Positions 1 through 7,630 of a stretch of 13,049 bases of DNA are shown piece after piece. Under the pieces are notes generated by a model. That model was not told where the DNA came from. It did not search any database and worked only from the letters and a program-made list of their open reading frames with translations. Location: positions 1 through 13,049 of the forward strand of contig CAMBZO010000032.1 of NCBI GenBank assembly GCA_945872195.1. The letters run 5' to 3'. Both the position numbers and the translations under genes were made by a program. Within the stretch, counting starts at the first letter, position 1, and each line of letters begins with the position of its first letter. The stretch is from Akkermansia muciniphila. Its GTDB lineage: Bacteria; Verrucomicrobiota; Verrucomicrobiia; Limisphaerales; SXTU01.

Positions 1-2
1 GC

Positions 3-383
3 AATGGCGGCAGGCCAAGGCCGCGCTGGGCCAGGAACACGGGCTGGGGGCCGGCCGGGCTGACCAAAAGCTACTCGCAAGACCACACGGACTTTTACGT
101 TTCCAACGGTCGGCCCAAGAAGCTCTGGCTCAAAGAACTGGCCCCCAAGGCGTGTGTGCTGATGTGCGCGCGCGAGTTGCCGGTCGCCTGCCAAGCCGCC
201 GAAGGCGAGGGCGGCGGGGGCCGCAGCCCGCTCAAAGTCAGCCAGCTCCAAACCCTGCGGGAAGCCTTTGGGCAAGTGCCCGACCCGCGCAGCGCCGCCA
301 GCCGCCGCCAACCGCTGGCCGCCCTGCTCGGACTGGTCGCCCTGGGCTTGCTCATGGGTGCACGGGACGTGCTGGACAGCGTA
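3..383 (+). pseudogene. Truncated DUF4338 (DruA-like)/ISAs1-type transposase fragment
   Basis: The frame is open from the window edge. Its first part (TKSYSQDHTDFY, then GRPKKLWLKEL, about positions 70-155) resembles the C-terminal part of DUF4338 proteins, the family that includes DruA. Next comes a clear DDE_Tnp_1-associated (ISAs1 N-terminal) signature, LREAFGQVPDPRS followed by LAALLGLVALGLLMGARD, about 258-371. Fusions of these two domains are known among transposases. The DDE catalytic domain that should follow is absent: transposase similarity stops near 380, after DVLDS, and a different coding-looking sequence follows in the same frame. It is therefore a broken element whose 5' part lies outside the window. 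The ISAs1-type segment is the stronger identification; the DUF4338 part is recognised from memory of the family. Confidence 0.55.
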
Positions 384-613
384 ATGAACCTGCCGCGCGG
401 GGAAATCGTCAATCGCGGCGCGCTCCTGCGGGAAGTGGAAACGGACATCGCCGCGTTGCTCGAAGCGGTGAATGAACTGGAAGCCAAGGGCACGCGCGCG
501 CACTTCGCCGCCGTGCTCGCGAAGATGCCGGAGCCAAAGGCACGGGTGCTGACACTGGACGAAGCCAAGCCGAAGAAGCCGCAGGCTGCTGATGCCTCGA
601 TGCTCCTACGTGA
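384..613 (+). other. Unrecognised coding-like tail joined to the transposase fragment
   Basis: The transposase frame continues without a stop through a segment with ordinary GC-rich coding composition and an acidic, helix-like product (LLREVETDIAALLEAV, then KMPEPKARVLTLDEAKPKK). I do not recognise the family. The frame actually stays open to a stop at 774-776, but after 613 it runs antisense over the sulfatase 3' end and the product becomes arginine-rich and unconvincing. The segment may be the 3' fragment of another gene, joined to the transposase remnant by deletion. It could also be a replacement end for the transposase. No terminator is visible between it and the convergent sulfatase gene. 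Confidence 0.35.
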
Positions 614-1987
614 TTACTTCTTCCCCTGTTTGGCCTTGCCCACCGGGCGATCGCGCAGAGGCCAGTCGGCATGGTCAATGCGGGCCGACTTGAAGATGGC
701 CTCGGCCTTCGTGACGAGTTCGGGTCTGTCAGTGGCGAGGTTGGTCCTTTCACCCACGTCGCCCTTGAGGTCGTAGAGTTCGGTCTTCGCGCTGAGACCG
801 TTCTTAACGGCCTTCCAATCACCGAAGCGGACGGCTTGCAGCGACGCGCCTTCGTGCAACTCCCAGTAGAAGTAGTCGCGCTGCGGGGCCGCGCCGCCCT
901 TGAGGAAACTCACGATCGAAAGTCCGTCGGGCTTGAAGCCAGCGGGCAGCTTCGCGCCGCCGAGTTCAGCGGCGGTCGGGAGGAAATCCCAAAACGCCCA
1001 CGGCTCGTGACTGACGCGTCCGGCGGGCACTTGGCCGGGCCAGCGCGCAAGGCTCGCCTGTCGCAGACCGCCTTCATACAGCTCGCGCTTGAAGCCGCGC
1101 AGGCCGTTCTCGGCTTGCTCGAAGAGTTTCCCAATCTCCGAGTTCGGCGCGAAGGATGACCCGTTGTCGCCGCTCACCAGCACGAGTGTTTTCTCGTCGA
1201 GGTTCAGTTCCTTCAGTAGCGCGAGCAGTCGCCCCACGTCTGCATCAAGCCGCGTGACCTGTGACGCGTAAGCCTTCTGCTGTGGCGTCCACGGCTTGTC
1301 CGCGTAAATGCCAAAGTCATCAATCTCGTGCCGCCCGTGCGGGAGCGTGATGGAGTAGTAGAGGAAGAACGGCCGGTCCTTGTTGGCCTTCACGAACTTC
1401 AGCGTCTCGTCGGCGATGAGGTTTTGCGCGTATGTCTTGCCGACGCCTTTGCCGTCGTTGCCAGCCAACTCGATGCGTTGGTCATCGTTGTAAAGGTAGG
1501 TCGGGAAGTAGCTGTGCGCGTGGCGCTGGCAGTTGTAGCCGAAGAAATGGTCGAAGCCGTTCTTCAACGGGCTGCCCGTGGTGTCAAACATCCCCATGCC
1601 CCACTTGCCGACGCACGCGGTCGAGTAGCCGGCGCCCTTGAGCACTTGCGCCACCGTCACCGTGCCGGCGGGCAGCGGCTTCTGGCCCTCAGGCTGCACC
1701 TCGCGGTTCGCGCGAATGGGCGAGTGGCCCATGTGCAGGCCTGTCATCAGCGACGTGCGGCTCGGCGCGCAGACCGTCGTGCCGCAATACGCCTGGGTGA
1801 AGCGCGTGCCTTCGCGCGCCATGCGGTCAAGGTTCGGTGTCTGGATGAGCTTTTGTCCGTAGCAACCGAGATCGCCCTGCGCGAGGTCGTCGCTGAGGAT
1901 GAAGATGAGGTTAGGCTTGGCGGGCGCGGCGAAGAGGTGGCCGCAAAGAATGCAAAGGGACGCAAAGAAGGAGAGGGCAATTTTCAT
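614..1987 (-). CDS. Exported sulfatase (arylsulfatase family, formylglycine-type)
   Basis: Hydrolyses sulfate esters; the substrate cannot be read from sequence. The protein has 457 residues with a signal peptide (about 1-21, MKIALSFFASLCILCG). The metal-binding aspartates sit in LIFILSDD (D33, D34). The formylglycine motif CAPSR is at 73-77, so C73 should be converted by a formylglycine-generating enzyme. A second active-site segment, LVLVSGDNGSS, lies in the middle. Length is normal for the arylsulfatase A type. I chose the start at 1987 because it begins exactly at the signal peptide; an in-frame ATG at 2050 would add 21 polar residues before it. It is the last gene of a same-strand run behind the DUF1552 gene, 102 bp away. 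Such sulfatases often neighbour DUF1552/DUF1592 genes in Planctomycetota and Verrucomicrobiota. Family assignment is secure; specificity is unknown. Confidence 0.92.
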   Translation of the reverse strand: MKIALSFFASLCILCGHLFAAPAKPNLIFILSDDLAQGDLGCYGQKLIQTPNLDRMAREGTRFTQAYCGTTVCAPSRTSLMTGLHMGHSPIRANREVQPEGQKPLPAGTVTVAQVLKGAGYSTACVGKWGMGMFDTTGSPLKNGFDHFFGYNCQRHAHSYFPTYLYNDDQRIELAGNDGKGVGKTYAQNLIADETLKFVKANKDRPFFLYYSITLPHGRHEIDDFGIYADKPWTPQQKAYASQVTRLDADVGRLLALLKELNLDEKTLVLVSGDNGSSFAPNSEIGKLFEQAENGLRGFKRELYEGGLRQASLARWPGQVPAGRVSHEPWAFWDFLPTAAELGGAKLPAGFKPDGLSIVSFLKGGAAPQRDYFYWELHEGASLQAVRFGDWKAVKNGLSAKTELYDLKGDVGERTNLATDRPELVTKAEAIFKSARIDHADWPLRDRPVGKAKQGKK

Positions 1988-2018
1988 GGCTGCGAAATTT
2001 TTTCCGCCGTTATGGCCC

Positions 2019-2039
2019 GGCTTGCCTGTGGTGCAAGCC
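2019..2039 (-). other. Hairpin in the sulfatase leader
   Basis: A perfect 7-bp inverted repeat (GGCTTGC / GCAAGCC) with a 7-nt loop lies between the DUF1552 stop and the sulfatase start, 31 nt upstream of the ATG. In the minus-strand transcript no U-run follows it, so it is a poor intrinsic terminator. A second GC-rich inverted repeat (GACGGCG / CGCCGTC, 2081-2102) spans the DUF1552 stop codon. They may slow or attenuate read-through into the sulfatase gene. Chance stems of this size are common in GC-rich DNA. Confidence 0.25.
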
Positions 2040-2089
2040 AGCCCCGTCATGGAACTCGCTCTGTTACCGCATTCAAACCTGACGGCGCG

Positions 2090-3406
2090 TCACGCCGCCG
2101 TCAGCTTCAGCGGCCCGCCCTCGCAGAGGGAGGCTTTGCCGAAGGTTTCGAGGCGGTGGCCCATGGCGTGCGCGAGGGCGAGGTGCAGGCGGTTGTGCGC
2201 GACCTTGTCCAACTTGAGCGAGCGGCCCATCGAGAAGCCCGGCGCGCCGCCGACGAGCAGGAACGGGATGTTGTCCAGCGTGTGGGAGCTGCCCCGGCCG
2301 AGTTCGTTGGTCCAGACGATGAGGGTGTTGTCGAGCATCATGCCTTCGCCGCCGGGTTCGGGTGTGCTGGCGAGCTTCTGCACCAGATAGGCCAATTCGC
2401 CGGCAAACCATTGGTTGATCTTCACCAACTTAGCGGCCACGGCCTCGTCCTTGTCCTCGTGCGACAGAGCGTGATGGCCTTCCTTGATGTCCAGCCAGTT
2501 CATGCGCGCGCCACCCACGGACTTGGTGAATTGCAGCGTGGCCACGCGGGCCATGTCGTTGACGAAGCTGTTGACGAGCAGGTCAATCTGCATCCGGCTC
2601 AGGCGCGGCAGGTTGTCGTTCTGGTCGGCGACGCCTTCGCCCAAGGCCGGCGGGGTGGCGCGGAGTTTCTGGTCTTTTGCGGTGGCGATTTCTTTCTCCA
2701 TCTGGCGCACGAGGGCCTGATGCTCTTCGAGCAAGCGGCGGTCTTGGGCGCTGATGAGTTTGCCGACCTTCTGGAGGTCGCCCTTCACGGTGTCGAGGAC
2801 GCTCTGGAGGTTCTCCTTGTCCTTCATCTGCCCGTAGAGCTTCTCATACATCTGGTAGGGATCGGAGATGGGCGCGATGGGCTTGTTCGCGCCGGCGTAG
2901 CTCATGCGGGTCCAAGGGTCAGCACGGTCCGTGACGCCGACGCCGAATTCGAGCGAGCCGAAACGCGTGCGGGTGTCGTCCTTGCTCTGGAGGTAGTTTT
3001 TAATTTCCTGGTCGATGGAAATGCCGCTGGCCCAGCCCGCCGGCGCGCCGCCGCCGCCCATGATGTTGCCGGGGAAAAGCTCGATGCCCGTGAGCAGGCA
3101 GCTCATGCCGCGCATGTGGCTGTCGCCATCGCCGCGCACTTTGTTGTGCACGCCGTTGAGGACGAGCATGCGGTCCTTGAACGCCGCGAGCGGCGTCATG
3201 ATTTCCTTGAGCTGGAAGTCGGTGCCGGTGGCATCGGGCCAGTAGGCGGCGGGGATGGTGCCGTTGGGGCTGAACATGAACACCAACCGCTGGCGCGGGC
3301 GCGCGGGCGCGGCGAGGCCGAGGCTGGGCAGGCCGGTGATGAACGGGAGCGTCGCGGCGGAGAGGCCGGCCTGCTTGAGGAAAGTGCGACGATGGAGGGC
3401 GTTCAT
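2090..3406 (-). CDS. DUF1552 family protein, Tat-exported
   Basis: A 438-residue protein starting with a twin-arginine signal (RRTFLKQAG at 6-14, then a hydrophobic stretch to about residue 33), so it should be exported folded. The rest matches DUF1552: FMFSPNGTIPAAYWP, the DSHMRGMSCLLTG block, a helical middle (about 195-260), and the C-terminal NTLIVWTNELGRGSSH followed by NIPFLLVGG. The late ELG/H-type motifs recall the related DUF1501 and alkaline-phosphatase-like families, but no activity is established for DUF1552. It lies 5 bp downstream of the cytochrome c/DUF1592 gene, so the two are almost certainly co-transcribed. This pairing is very common in Planctomycetota and Verrucomicrobiota and suggests that the two proteins work together outside the cytoplasm. 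Confidence 0.92.
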   Translation of the reverse strand: MNALHRRTFLKQAGLSAATLPFITGLPSLGLAAPARPRQRLVFMFSPNGTIPAAYWPDATGTDFQLKEIMTPLAAFKDRMLVLNGVHNKVRGDGDSHMRGMSCLLTGIELFPGNIMGGGGAPAGWASGISIDQEIKNYLQSKDDTRTRFGSLEFGVGVTDRADPWTRMSYAGANKPIAPISDPYQMYEKLYGQMKDKENLQSVLDTVKGDLQKVGKLISAQDRRLLEEHQALVRQMEKEIATAKDQKLRATPPALGEGVADQNDNLPRLSRMQIDLLVNSFVNDMARVATLQFTKSVGGARMNWLDIKEGHHALSHEDKDEAVAAKLVKINQWFAGELAYLVQKLASTPEPGGEGMMLDNTLIVWTNELGRGSSHTLDNIPFLLVGGAPGFSMGRSLKLDKVAHNRLHLALAHAMGHRLETFGKASLCEGGPLKLTAA

Positions 3407-3411
3407 GTTTT

Positions 3412-5730
3412 CTATTTTGTTGTGCTGGCCAGCTTCGCGGTCCCCTGCAACGCGGACACGGTCACGATGTCCACGAGCAGCTTCTGGACGTTATAGCCGG
3501 ACTGGACGAAGGAAAGGCGCAACTGGTTCAACACGTCCGGGCCATAGGCGGGCATGGGCTGCTTCACGACTTGGCTGAACAACTGTTCGATGAAGGCGTT
3601 GTGCGCGTGCTCGCTCTTCACGGCGAACTCGGCGACGTCGCGCGCGCCCTTGAGGCGGACGATGCCGCCGTCGTCGGTGGTGTAGTCGGCGGCGGCGTTG
3701 ATGGGACGGTTGTCGTCCTTATCGCGGAAGCGGCCCACGGCGTCGAAGTTTTCCAGGCTGAAGCCGAGCGGGTTGATGACGGAGTGGCAACTCTGGCAGG
3801 CCTGTGAACGGGTCAGCTCGGTGATTTTCTCGCGCATGCTCATGCCGGGCTTGAAGTCGCCGTCCTTGAACGCCACGGCGATGGGCGGCGGGCGCAGCGC
3901 GCGGCCCACGATGTTGCGGGTGAGGAACACGCCGCGATGGATGGGGGAGCTGGACTTGTTGTAGGAGAAGGCCGCGAGCAGATAGGGATGCGTGATGACG
4001 CCGGAGCGCTGCTTGGGATCGAGTTGCACTCGCACAAAGTCCTCGGTGGCGTTGCTGGTGATGCCGTAGAACTGCGCGAGGCGAGTGTTCACGAAGAAGT
4101 CGTCCTCCAGCAGCAGGCGGCGGTAGTCCGAGGATTCGGTCCAGACCACGTCGTCGAGGAAGAGGTTCAGCGACGTGCGGAGGTCGGAGATGATTTCGGG
4201 TGTGAAGCCGGGGAAGAGGCTCGGGTCTTTAGTCAGGTCCTCGATGTGGTTCATCTGGAGCCAGTGATGGAGGAAATACTGCATCTTCCCGCGCGTGCGG
4301 GCGTCGGCCAACATGCGGCGAGCCTGCTCAGTGACTTGTTCGCGCGTGCGCAACTTGCCTTCCACAGCGGCCTTGGTCAGCGCGGCGTCGGGCAACGAAT
4401 CCCACAGGCCGAAGGACAGCCGTTCGGCGATAGTGAAGTCATCCGACTGCACGCCCTCAATGCCAAGATAAAGGAAGCGTGGTGACTTGAGCGTGAGGAG
4501 AACGACGCGCTTCACGCCGTCCTCGGGCTTGGCCGCGCTGTGCAAGGGGAGCGTGACAAAGAGATTCTTCTGCTCGTCCGTCAGCGGGCGGCGGAAGGCC
4601 TTGGCAACTAGCTCCGCGCAGAAGGTCTCGACCTTGGCGGCGCGGTCCTTGTCGCTGGCTTTGCTGCGAGTGAGGCGGTCGAGATTCTTGGCCACGTAGG
4701 TTGCTACCTCAATGGCCACGTGCGTAACGGCCTCGTCCCATTCCTTCGACACAGACACGCCGCGCTCGTAGCCCACGCTGCTGTCGTCGGCGGGGAAGGG
4801 AGTGGCGATGATGAACGTGGTCGCGGCGCGCTCAGGCGCGAGGTTGCGCGCGGGGATGACCTGCCGCGCGCCGTGGGGCGGCTGCCAGAGCAGCGTGACG
4901 TTCGCCAGCGGGTCGCGCGAAGTCTTGAAGAACTCCAACCGCAGCGGATACGCGCGTCCGCCGATGAGCCGCAGCGTGGCCGTGTGCTCAACGCCTTTGA
5001 AGGACGAGACGGAGCCGTCAATCAGCGGCTGCTCGTCGTTGTTGACCCAGAGCCGGACGCCGTTGGCGGTCTTGACGACGAACTCGTAGTCGCCCGACTC
5101 GTCGGCGAGGACGGAGCCGGTCCAGTTCAACGCGAAGCCGTTCGTGCCCTCACCGGCCCACTGCGGGCGGTTCTTGCCGAAGTCGAATTCAATCTTGCCG
5201 TCGTTTCGTTCCAGCGCCTTGTCCTCGCGCCGGATGGTGCGCGACTTGTAGCCGACCGCGGCCAGACCCTTGCCCGACGTGACCTTCGGCTCCTCGCCCG
5301 CGCGGAAGAGGTCGGCGACGGCGAGCAGGTGCTGGCGGTTGGTGAGGCGGACCAACTCGACTCGTGCGGGCTGGGTCTTGGCCTGCGCCGCGCGCGAATA
5401 AAACGTGTCGTGGATGTAGCGCGCGACGGCGTCGGCGTTCGGGCCGGTGCAGGAGCCGGGCTTGTCCTCCGGCATGGTCTTGGCGATGTAGCGCGTGAGC
5501 TTCTCGGTGGACCAGTCGCCGACGAGCGGGTCGTTGTATTTGCCCTTCACGCCCTGCCCGGCGGGGCCGTGGCACTTGGCGCACTGCTGCTTGTAAATAG
5601 CCGGCCCGTCGGGCTTGCGGGAAAACAGGGAGAACGGCGCGGCAGACGCCGGCGAGGTCAGCCAAAGGCTGACGAGGAGCAGGCCGGACGGCAACGCCAC
5701 GAACCATCTGCATTTTTTGGAAGCAACCAT
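3412..5730 (-). CDS. Cytochrome c/PA14/DUF1595-1592-1588-1585 multidomain protein
   Basis: A 772-residue exported protein. Order of parts: signal peptide (about 1-31); a cytochrome c domain with the heme motif CAKCH at 50-54 and a possible distal methionine in TMPED (M86); a short degenerate DUF1587-like stretch (LVRLTNRQHLLAVADLF, about 126-142); a PA14-like beta domain (about 180-298, GDYEFVVKTANGVRLWVNN); DUF1595 (FCAELVAKAFRRPLT); DUF1592; DUF1588 with a second heme-like motif CQSCH at 645-649 followed by NPLGFSLENFDAVG; and DUF1585 at the C-terminus. Function of the family is unknown; heme binding and a PA14 domain suggest a redox or glycan-related role in the periplasm. The start at 5730 begins at the signal peptide; an ATG at 5859 would add 43 non-signal residues and overlap the halogenase gene. 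It lies 41 bp after the halogenase and 5 bp before DUF1552. Confidence 0.9.
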   Translation of the reverse strand: MVASKKCRWFVALPSGLLLVSLWLTSPASAAPFSLFSRKPDGPAIYKQQCAKCHGPAGQGVKGKYNDPLVGDWSTEKLTRYIAKTMPEDKPGSCTGPNADAVARYIHDTFYSRAAQAKTQPARVELVRLTNRQHLLAVADLFRAGEEPKVTSGKGLAAVGYKSRTIRREDKALERNDGKIEFDFGKNRPQWAGEGTNGFALNWTGSVLADESGDYEFVVKTANGVRLWVNNDEQPLIDGSVSSFKGVEHTATLRLIGGRAYPLRLEFFKTSRDPLANVTLLWQPPHGARQVIPARNLAPERAATTFIIATPFPADDSSVGYERGVSVSKEWDEAVTHVAIEVATYVAKNLDRLTRSKASDKDRAAKVETFCAELVAKAFRRPLTDEQKNLFVTLPLHSAAKPEDGVKRVVLLTLKSPRFLYLGIEGVQSDDFTIAERLSFGLWDSLPDAALTKAAVEGKLRTREQVTEQARRMLADARTRGKMQYFLHHWLQMNHIEDLTKDPSLFPGFTPEIISDLRTSLNLFLDDVVWTESSDYRRLLLEDDFFVNTRLAQFYGITSNATEDFVRVQLDPKQRSGVITHPYLLAAFSYNKSSSPIHRGVFLTRNIVGRALRPPPIAVAFKDGDFKPGMSMREKITELTRSQACQSCHSVINPLGFSLENFDAVGRFRDKDDNRPINAAADYTTDDGGIVRLKGARDVAEFAVKSEHAHNAFIEQLFSQVVKQPMPAYGPDVLNQLRLSFVQSGYNVQKLLVDIVTVSALQGTAKLASTTK

Positions 5731-5771
5731 GCGGCGGACTCTGACGTGACGAGGGGGCACGGGATTCTTGT

Positions 5772-7043
5772 TCACTTTGCCGGGGTGGCAGCCGAAGTCC
5801 GAGGCTGCCCCACCGGCAAGTCGTCCGGCAGTGGCACGAACTCGCGGATGCGGTCCCACAGCCGGGTGAAGTCCTTGTTCACGTCGCCGCTGAGGCAGTC
5901 CGTGATTTCGCCGGCGGCATCGGGATACTTCATGATGACATCCTTGAAGGAAAAGTTCGGGGCGTAGAACGCATACACCAGTTTCCTCATGTTCTCCACG
6001 CCCTGCCGCATCTGTGTCGCGTAGTCGGCGAACCGCGCGGGGGAAAAATCCTTCTCTAGGAGCGCCCGGTGAATTTCCTCGCCTGCCATCACCCCGCTCT
6101 TGAGTGCCAGCATCAGCCCGCTGCTGAACACGGGATCGAGGAACGCGAACGCGTCGCCGAGCAGGAGCAGTCCGTCGCAGCCGCAGTGGCGTGAGTGAAA
6201 GCTGTATTCGCTGGTGACGTAGTAGTCGCCGGTGGACGCGCCGGTGGCGAGGTGGTCCTTGATCCAGAGATTCTCCCCGACCTCGCGATGGAAAATGGCC
6301 TTGGGATCTTTCACACCGTCGCGCGTGAGATACTTGCCCTCGGCCACGACGCCGACGCTCACCATGTCGTTGTGCATCGGAATGTGCCAGAACCAGCCCT
6401 TGCCCGGAACGAAGGCGACGGTCGTCTGGCCTTCGTCAATACAGGACTCGCGTTTCGAGCCTCGATAGTAAGTCCAGACGGCGACTTTGTTCAGGTAAGG
6501 ATCCTTCATCCGCCAGCCGTTGCGCACGGTGCTGAACGCCTCCTTGCCCGTGCAATCCAGCGTGATGGGCGCACGGAACTCGACGACCTCACCGGACTTC
6601 AAGCGCGCACGCACGCCGGTGACACGGTCATCTTCTCGGAGCAATTCCTTCACCTCCGTCTCCTCCAAAACTTCCGCGCCGCGGCCCCGTGCGTGATCCA
6701 GCAGCATCTGGTCAAACTCCGATCGCAGCACCTGCCAAGTCTCCGCCACGGTCTCGCGGTCGTAGCGGTTGAAAAAGTAAAACGGCTCGCTCGCCCGTCC
6801 GTCCGGCTGCACAAAGACAACGCTGTATTTCTTCTGGAAACACGACGCCTTCATCTGCGGGATCAACCCCAAGCGCTCCAGCGGCCCGTAGGTGAAGGGA
6901 ATCAATGACTCGCCGATGTGGTAGCGCGGAAACTTCTCACGCTCCAGCACCAGCACGCGATGGCCGAACTCCGCCAGAATCGAGGCCGCGCTGGCTCCCG
7001 CCGGTCCGCCGCCGATGATGAGGGCATCGTAGTTGTTGTTCAT
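5772..7043 (-). CDS. Flavin-dependent halogenase-like monooxygenase
   Basis: A 423-residue FAD enzyme of the tryptophan-halogenase/geranylgeranyl-reductase-like group. Visible motifs are the Rossmann GGGPAG at 11-16, GESLIPF at 44-50, the halogenase-type GWFWHIP at 216-222, and the second FAD motif GDAFAFLDPVFSSG at 296-309. The tandem lysines K71-K72 in CFQKKY lie where I expect the catalytic lysine of non-tryptophan halogenases such as CmlS; this is inferred from position, not from an alignment. By analogy it would use reduced flavin and oxygen to halogenate an activated aromatic ring. A hydroxylase or reductase role is also possible because these families share motifs. A GGAAG element sits about 12 nt upstream of the start. 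It follows the chorismate-lyase-like gene by 21 bp and probably shares its transcript. Confidence 0.78.
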   Translation of the reverse strand: MNNNYDALIIGGGPAGASAASILAEFGHRVLVLEREKFPRYHIGESLIPFTYGPLERLGLIPQMKASCFQKKYSVVFVQPDGRASEPFYFFNRYDRETVAETWQVLRSEFDQMLLDHARGRGAEVLEETEVKELLREDDRVTGVRARLKSGEVVEFRAPITLDCTGKEAFSTVRNGWRMKDPYLNKVAVWTYYRGSKRESCIDEGQTTVAFVPGKGWFWHIPMHNDMVSVGVVAEGKYLTRDGVKDPKAIFHREVGENLWIKDHLATGASTGDYYVTSEYSFHSRHCGCDGLLLLGDAFAFLDPVFSSGLMLALKSGVMAGEEIHRALLEKDFSPARFADYATQMRQGVENMRKLVYAFYAPNFSFKDVIMKYPDAAGEITDCLSGDVNKDFTRLWDRIREFVPLPDDLPVGQPRTSAATPAK

Positions 7044-7064
7044 AGGGTCGCTTGCTTCCGCAGT

Positions 7065-7622
7065 TCAATGCTGTGTTTGTTCCACCGGCAGGATTTCCAC
7101 AATCTCCGCCAGCACTCGCTGCTGGGGATCCAAAAGTGTGTTGCGGCGGCCATAGAGCCACTGGGATTTGTCCAGCTTGAGCGCGGCGTTGATGAAGTCG
7201 TCGGAGTGGACGCGGAGATAGGCCTTCGGGCGGCTGGCGTGGACGATGGCGTAGTCCGCGAGGAGCGTTCCGAGCGGGCGGCGCTCAGCTAGGATTTCCA
7301 TCCGGGCGGCGGACGGGAAAAGGGCGAGGTTGATTTTGATGGCCCCGAACTCGACGGGCTGGTCCGACTTGTCGAGGAGCAGCACGACCTCGCGGAAGTA
7401 AAAGTCATCGCGCTGCTGGCGGCTGAGGACTTCGAGATGGATGCGCTCGCCGTGGAACTTCTCCAGCGTCGGCGTCATGTCGTCCTGATGCACAAGCAGG
7501 GACTTGTAAGGCTCCGGCACGGCGTCGCCGGACACCGGCTCGATGGACGGCAAGTCGCGGCCCGCCTGGGCGTAAAAGTCGTCCAGCGGGTAGGCGATAG
7601 GGAGAGCGAAAGGGGAAGACAT
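7065..7622 (-). CDS. Chorismate-lyase-like protein (UbiC/DUF98 group)
   Basis: A 185-residue soluble protein with no signal peptide or membrane segment. The pattern LLVHQDDMTPTLEKFHG (42-58), FREVVLLL (76-83), RPLGTLLADY (115-124), LYGRRNTL (156-163) and a closing EIVEILPVE matches the chorismate pyruvate-lyase fold. In UbiC a conserved arginine, a PLG segment and a late glutamate line the active site; R77, P116-G118 and E173 or E176 are the likely counterparts here. If active, it would turn chorismate into 4-hydroxybenzoate and pyruvate. The family also contains divergent members acting on other ligands. It sits 8 bp after the radical SAM gene and 21 bp before the halogenase, which fits supply of an aromatic substrate for halogenation. 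Fold assignment is fairly good; the reaction is inferred. Confidence 0.65.
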   Translation of the reverse strand: MSSPFALPIAYPLDDFYAQAGRDLPSIEPVSGDAVPEPYKSLLVHQDDMTPTLEKFHGERIHLEVLSRQQRDDFYFREVVLLLDKSDQPVEFGAIKINLALFPSAARMEILAERRPLGTLLADYAIVHASRPKAYLRVHSDDFINAALKLDKSQWLYGRRNTLLDPQQRVLAEIVEILPVEQTQH

Positions 7623-7630
7623 GGAGCGAT

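Noticed and set aside
3..383. Druantia (DruA) antiphage defence gene
   Set aside because: The DUF4338-like part is followed directly by an ISAs1-type transposase domain, and no DruB, DruC or DruE gene is near, so a transposon origin fits better.
1328..3496. 722-residue plus-strand open frame
   Set aside because: It lies antisense to the sulfatase and DUF1552 genes and yields a biased product rich in Ala, Val, Arg and Glu without recognisable domains. It is a GC-rich shadow frame.
5731..5859. Longer N-terminus for the cytochrome c/DUF1592 protein
   Set aside because: The extra 43 residues would precede the signal peptide and overlap the halogenase 3' end in another frame.
4720..5967. 415-residue plus-strand open frame
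   Set aside because: Antisense to the cytochrome c/DUF1592 and halogenase genes, with no domain match and shadow composition.
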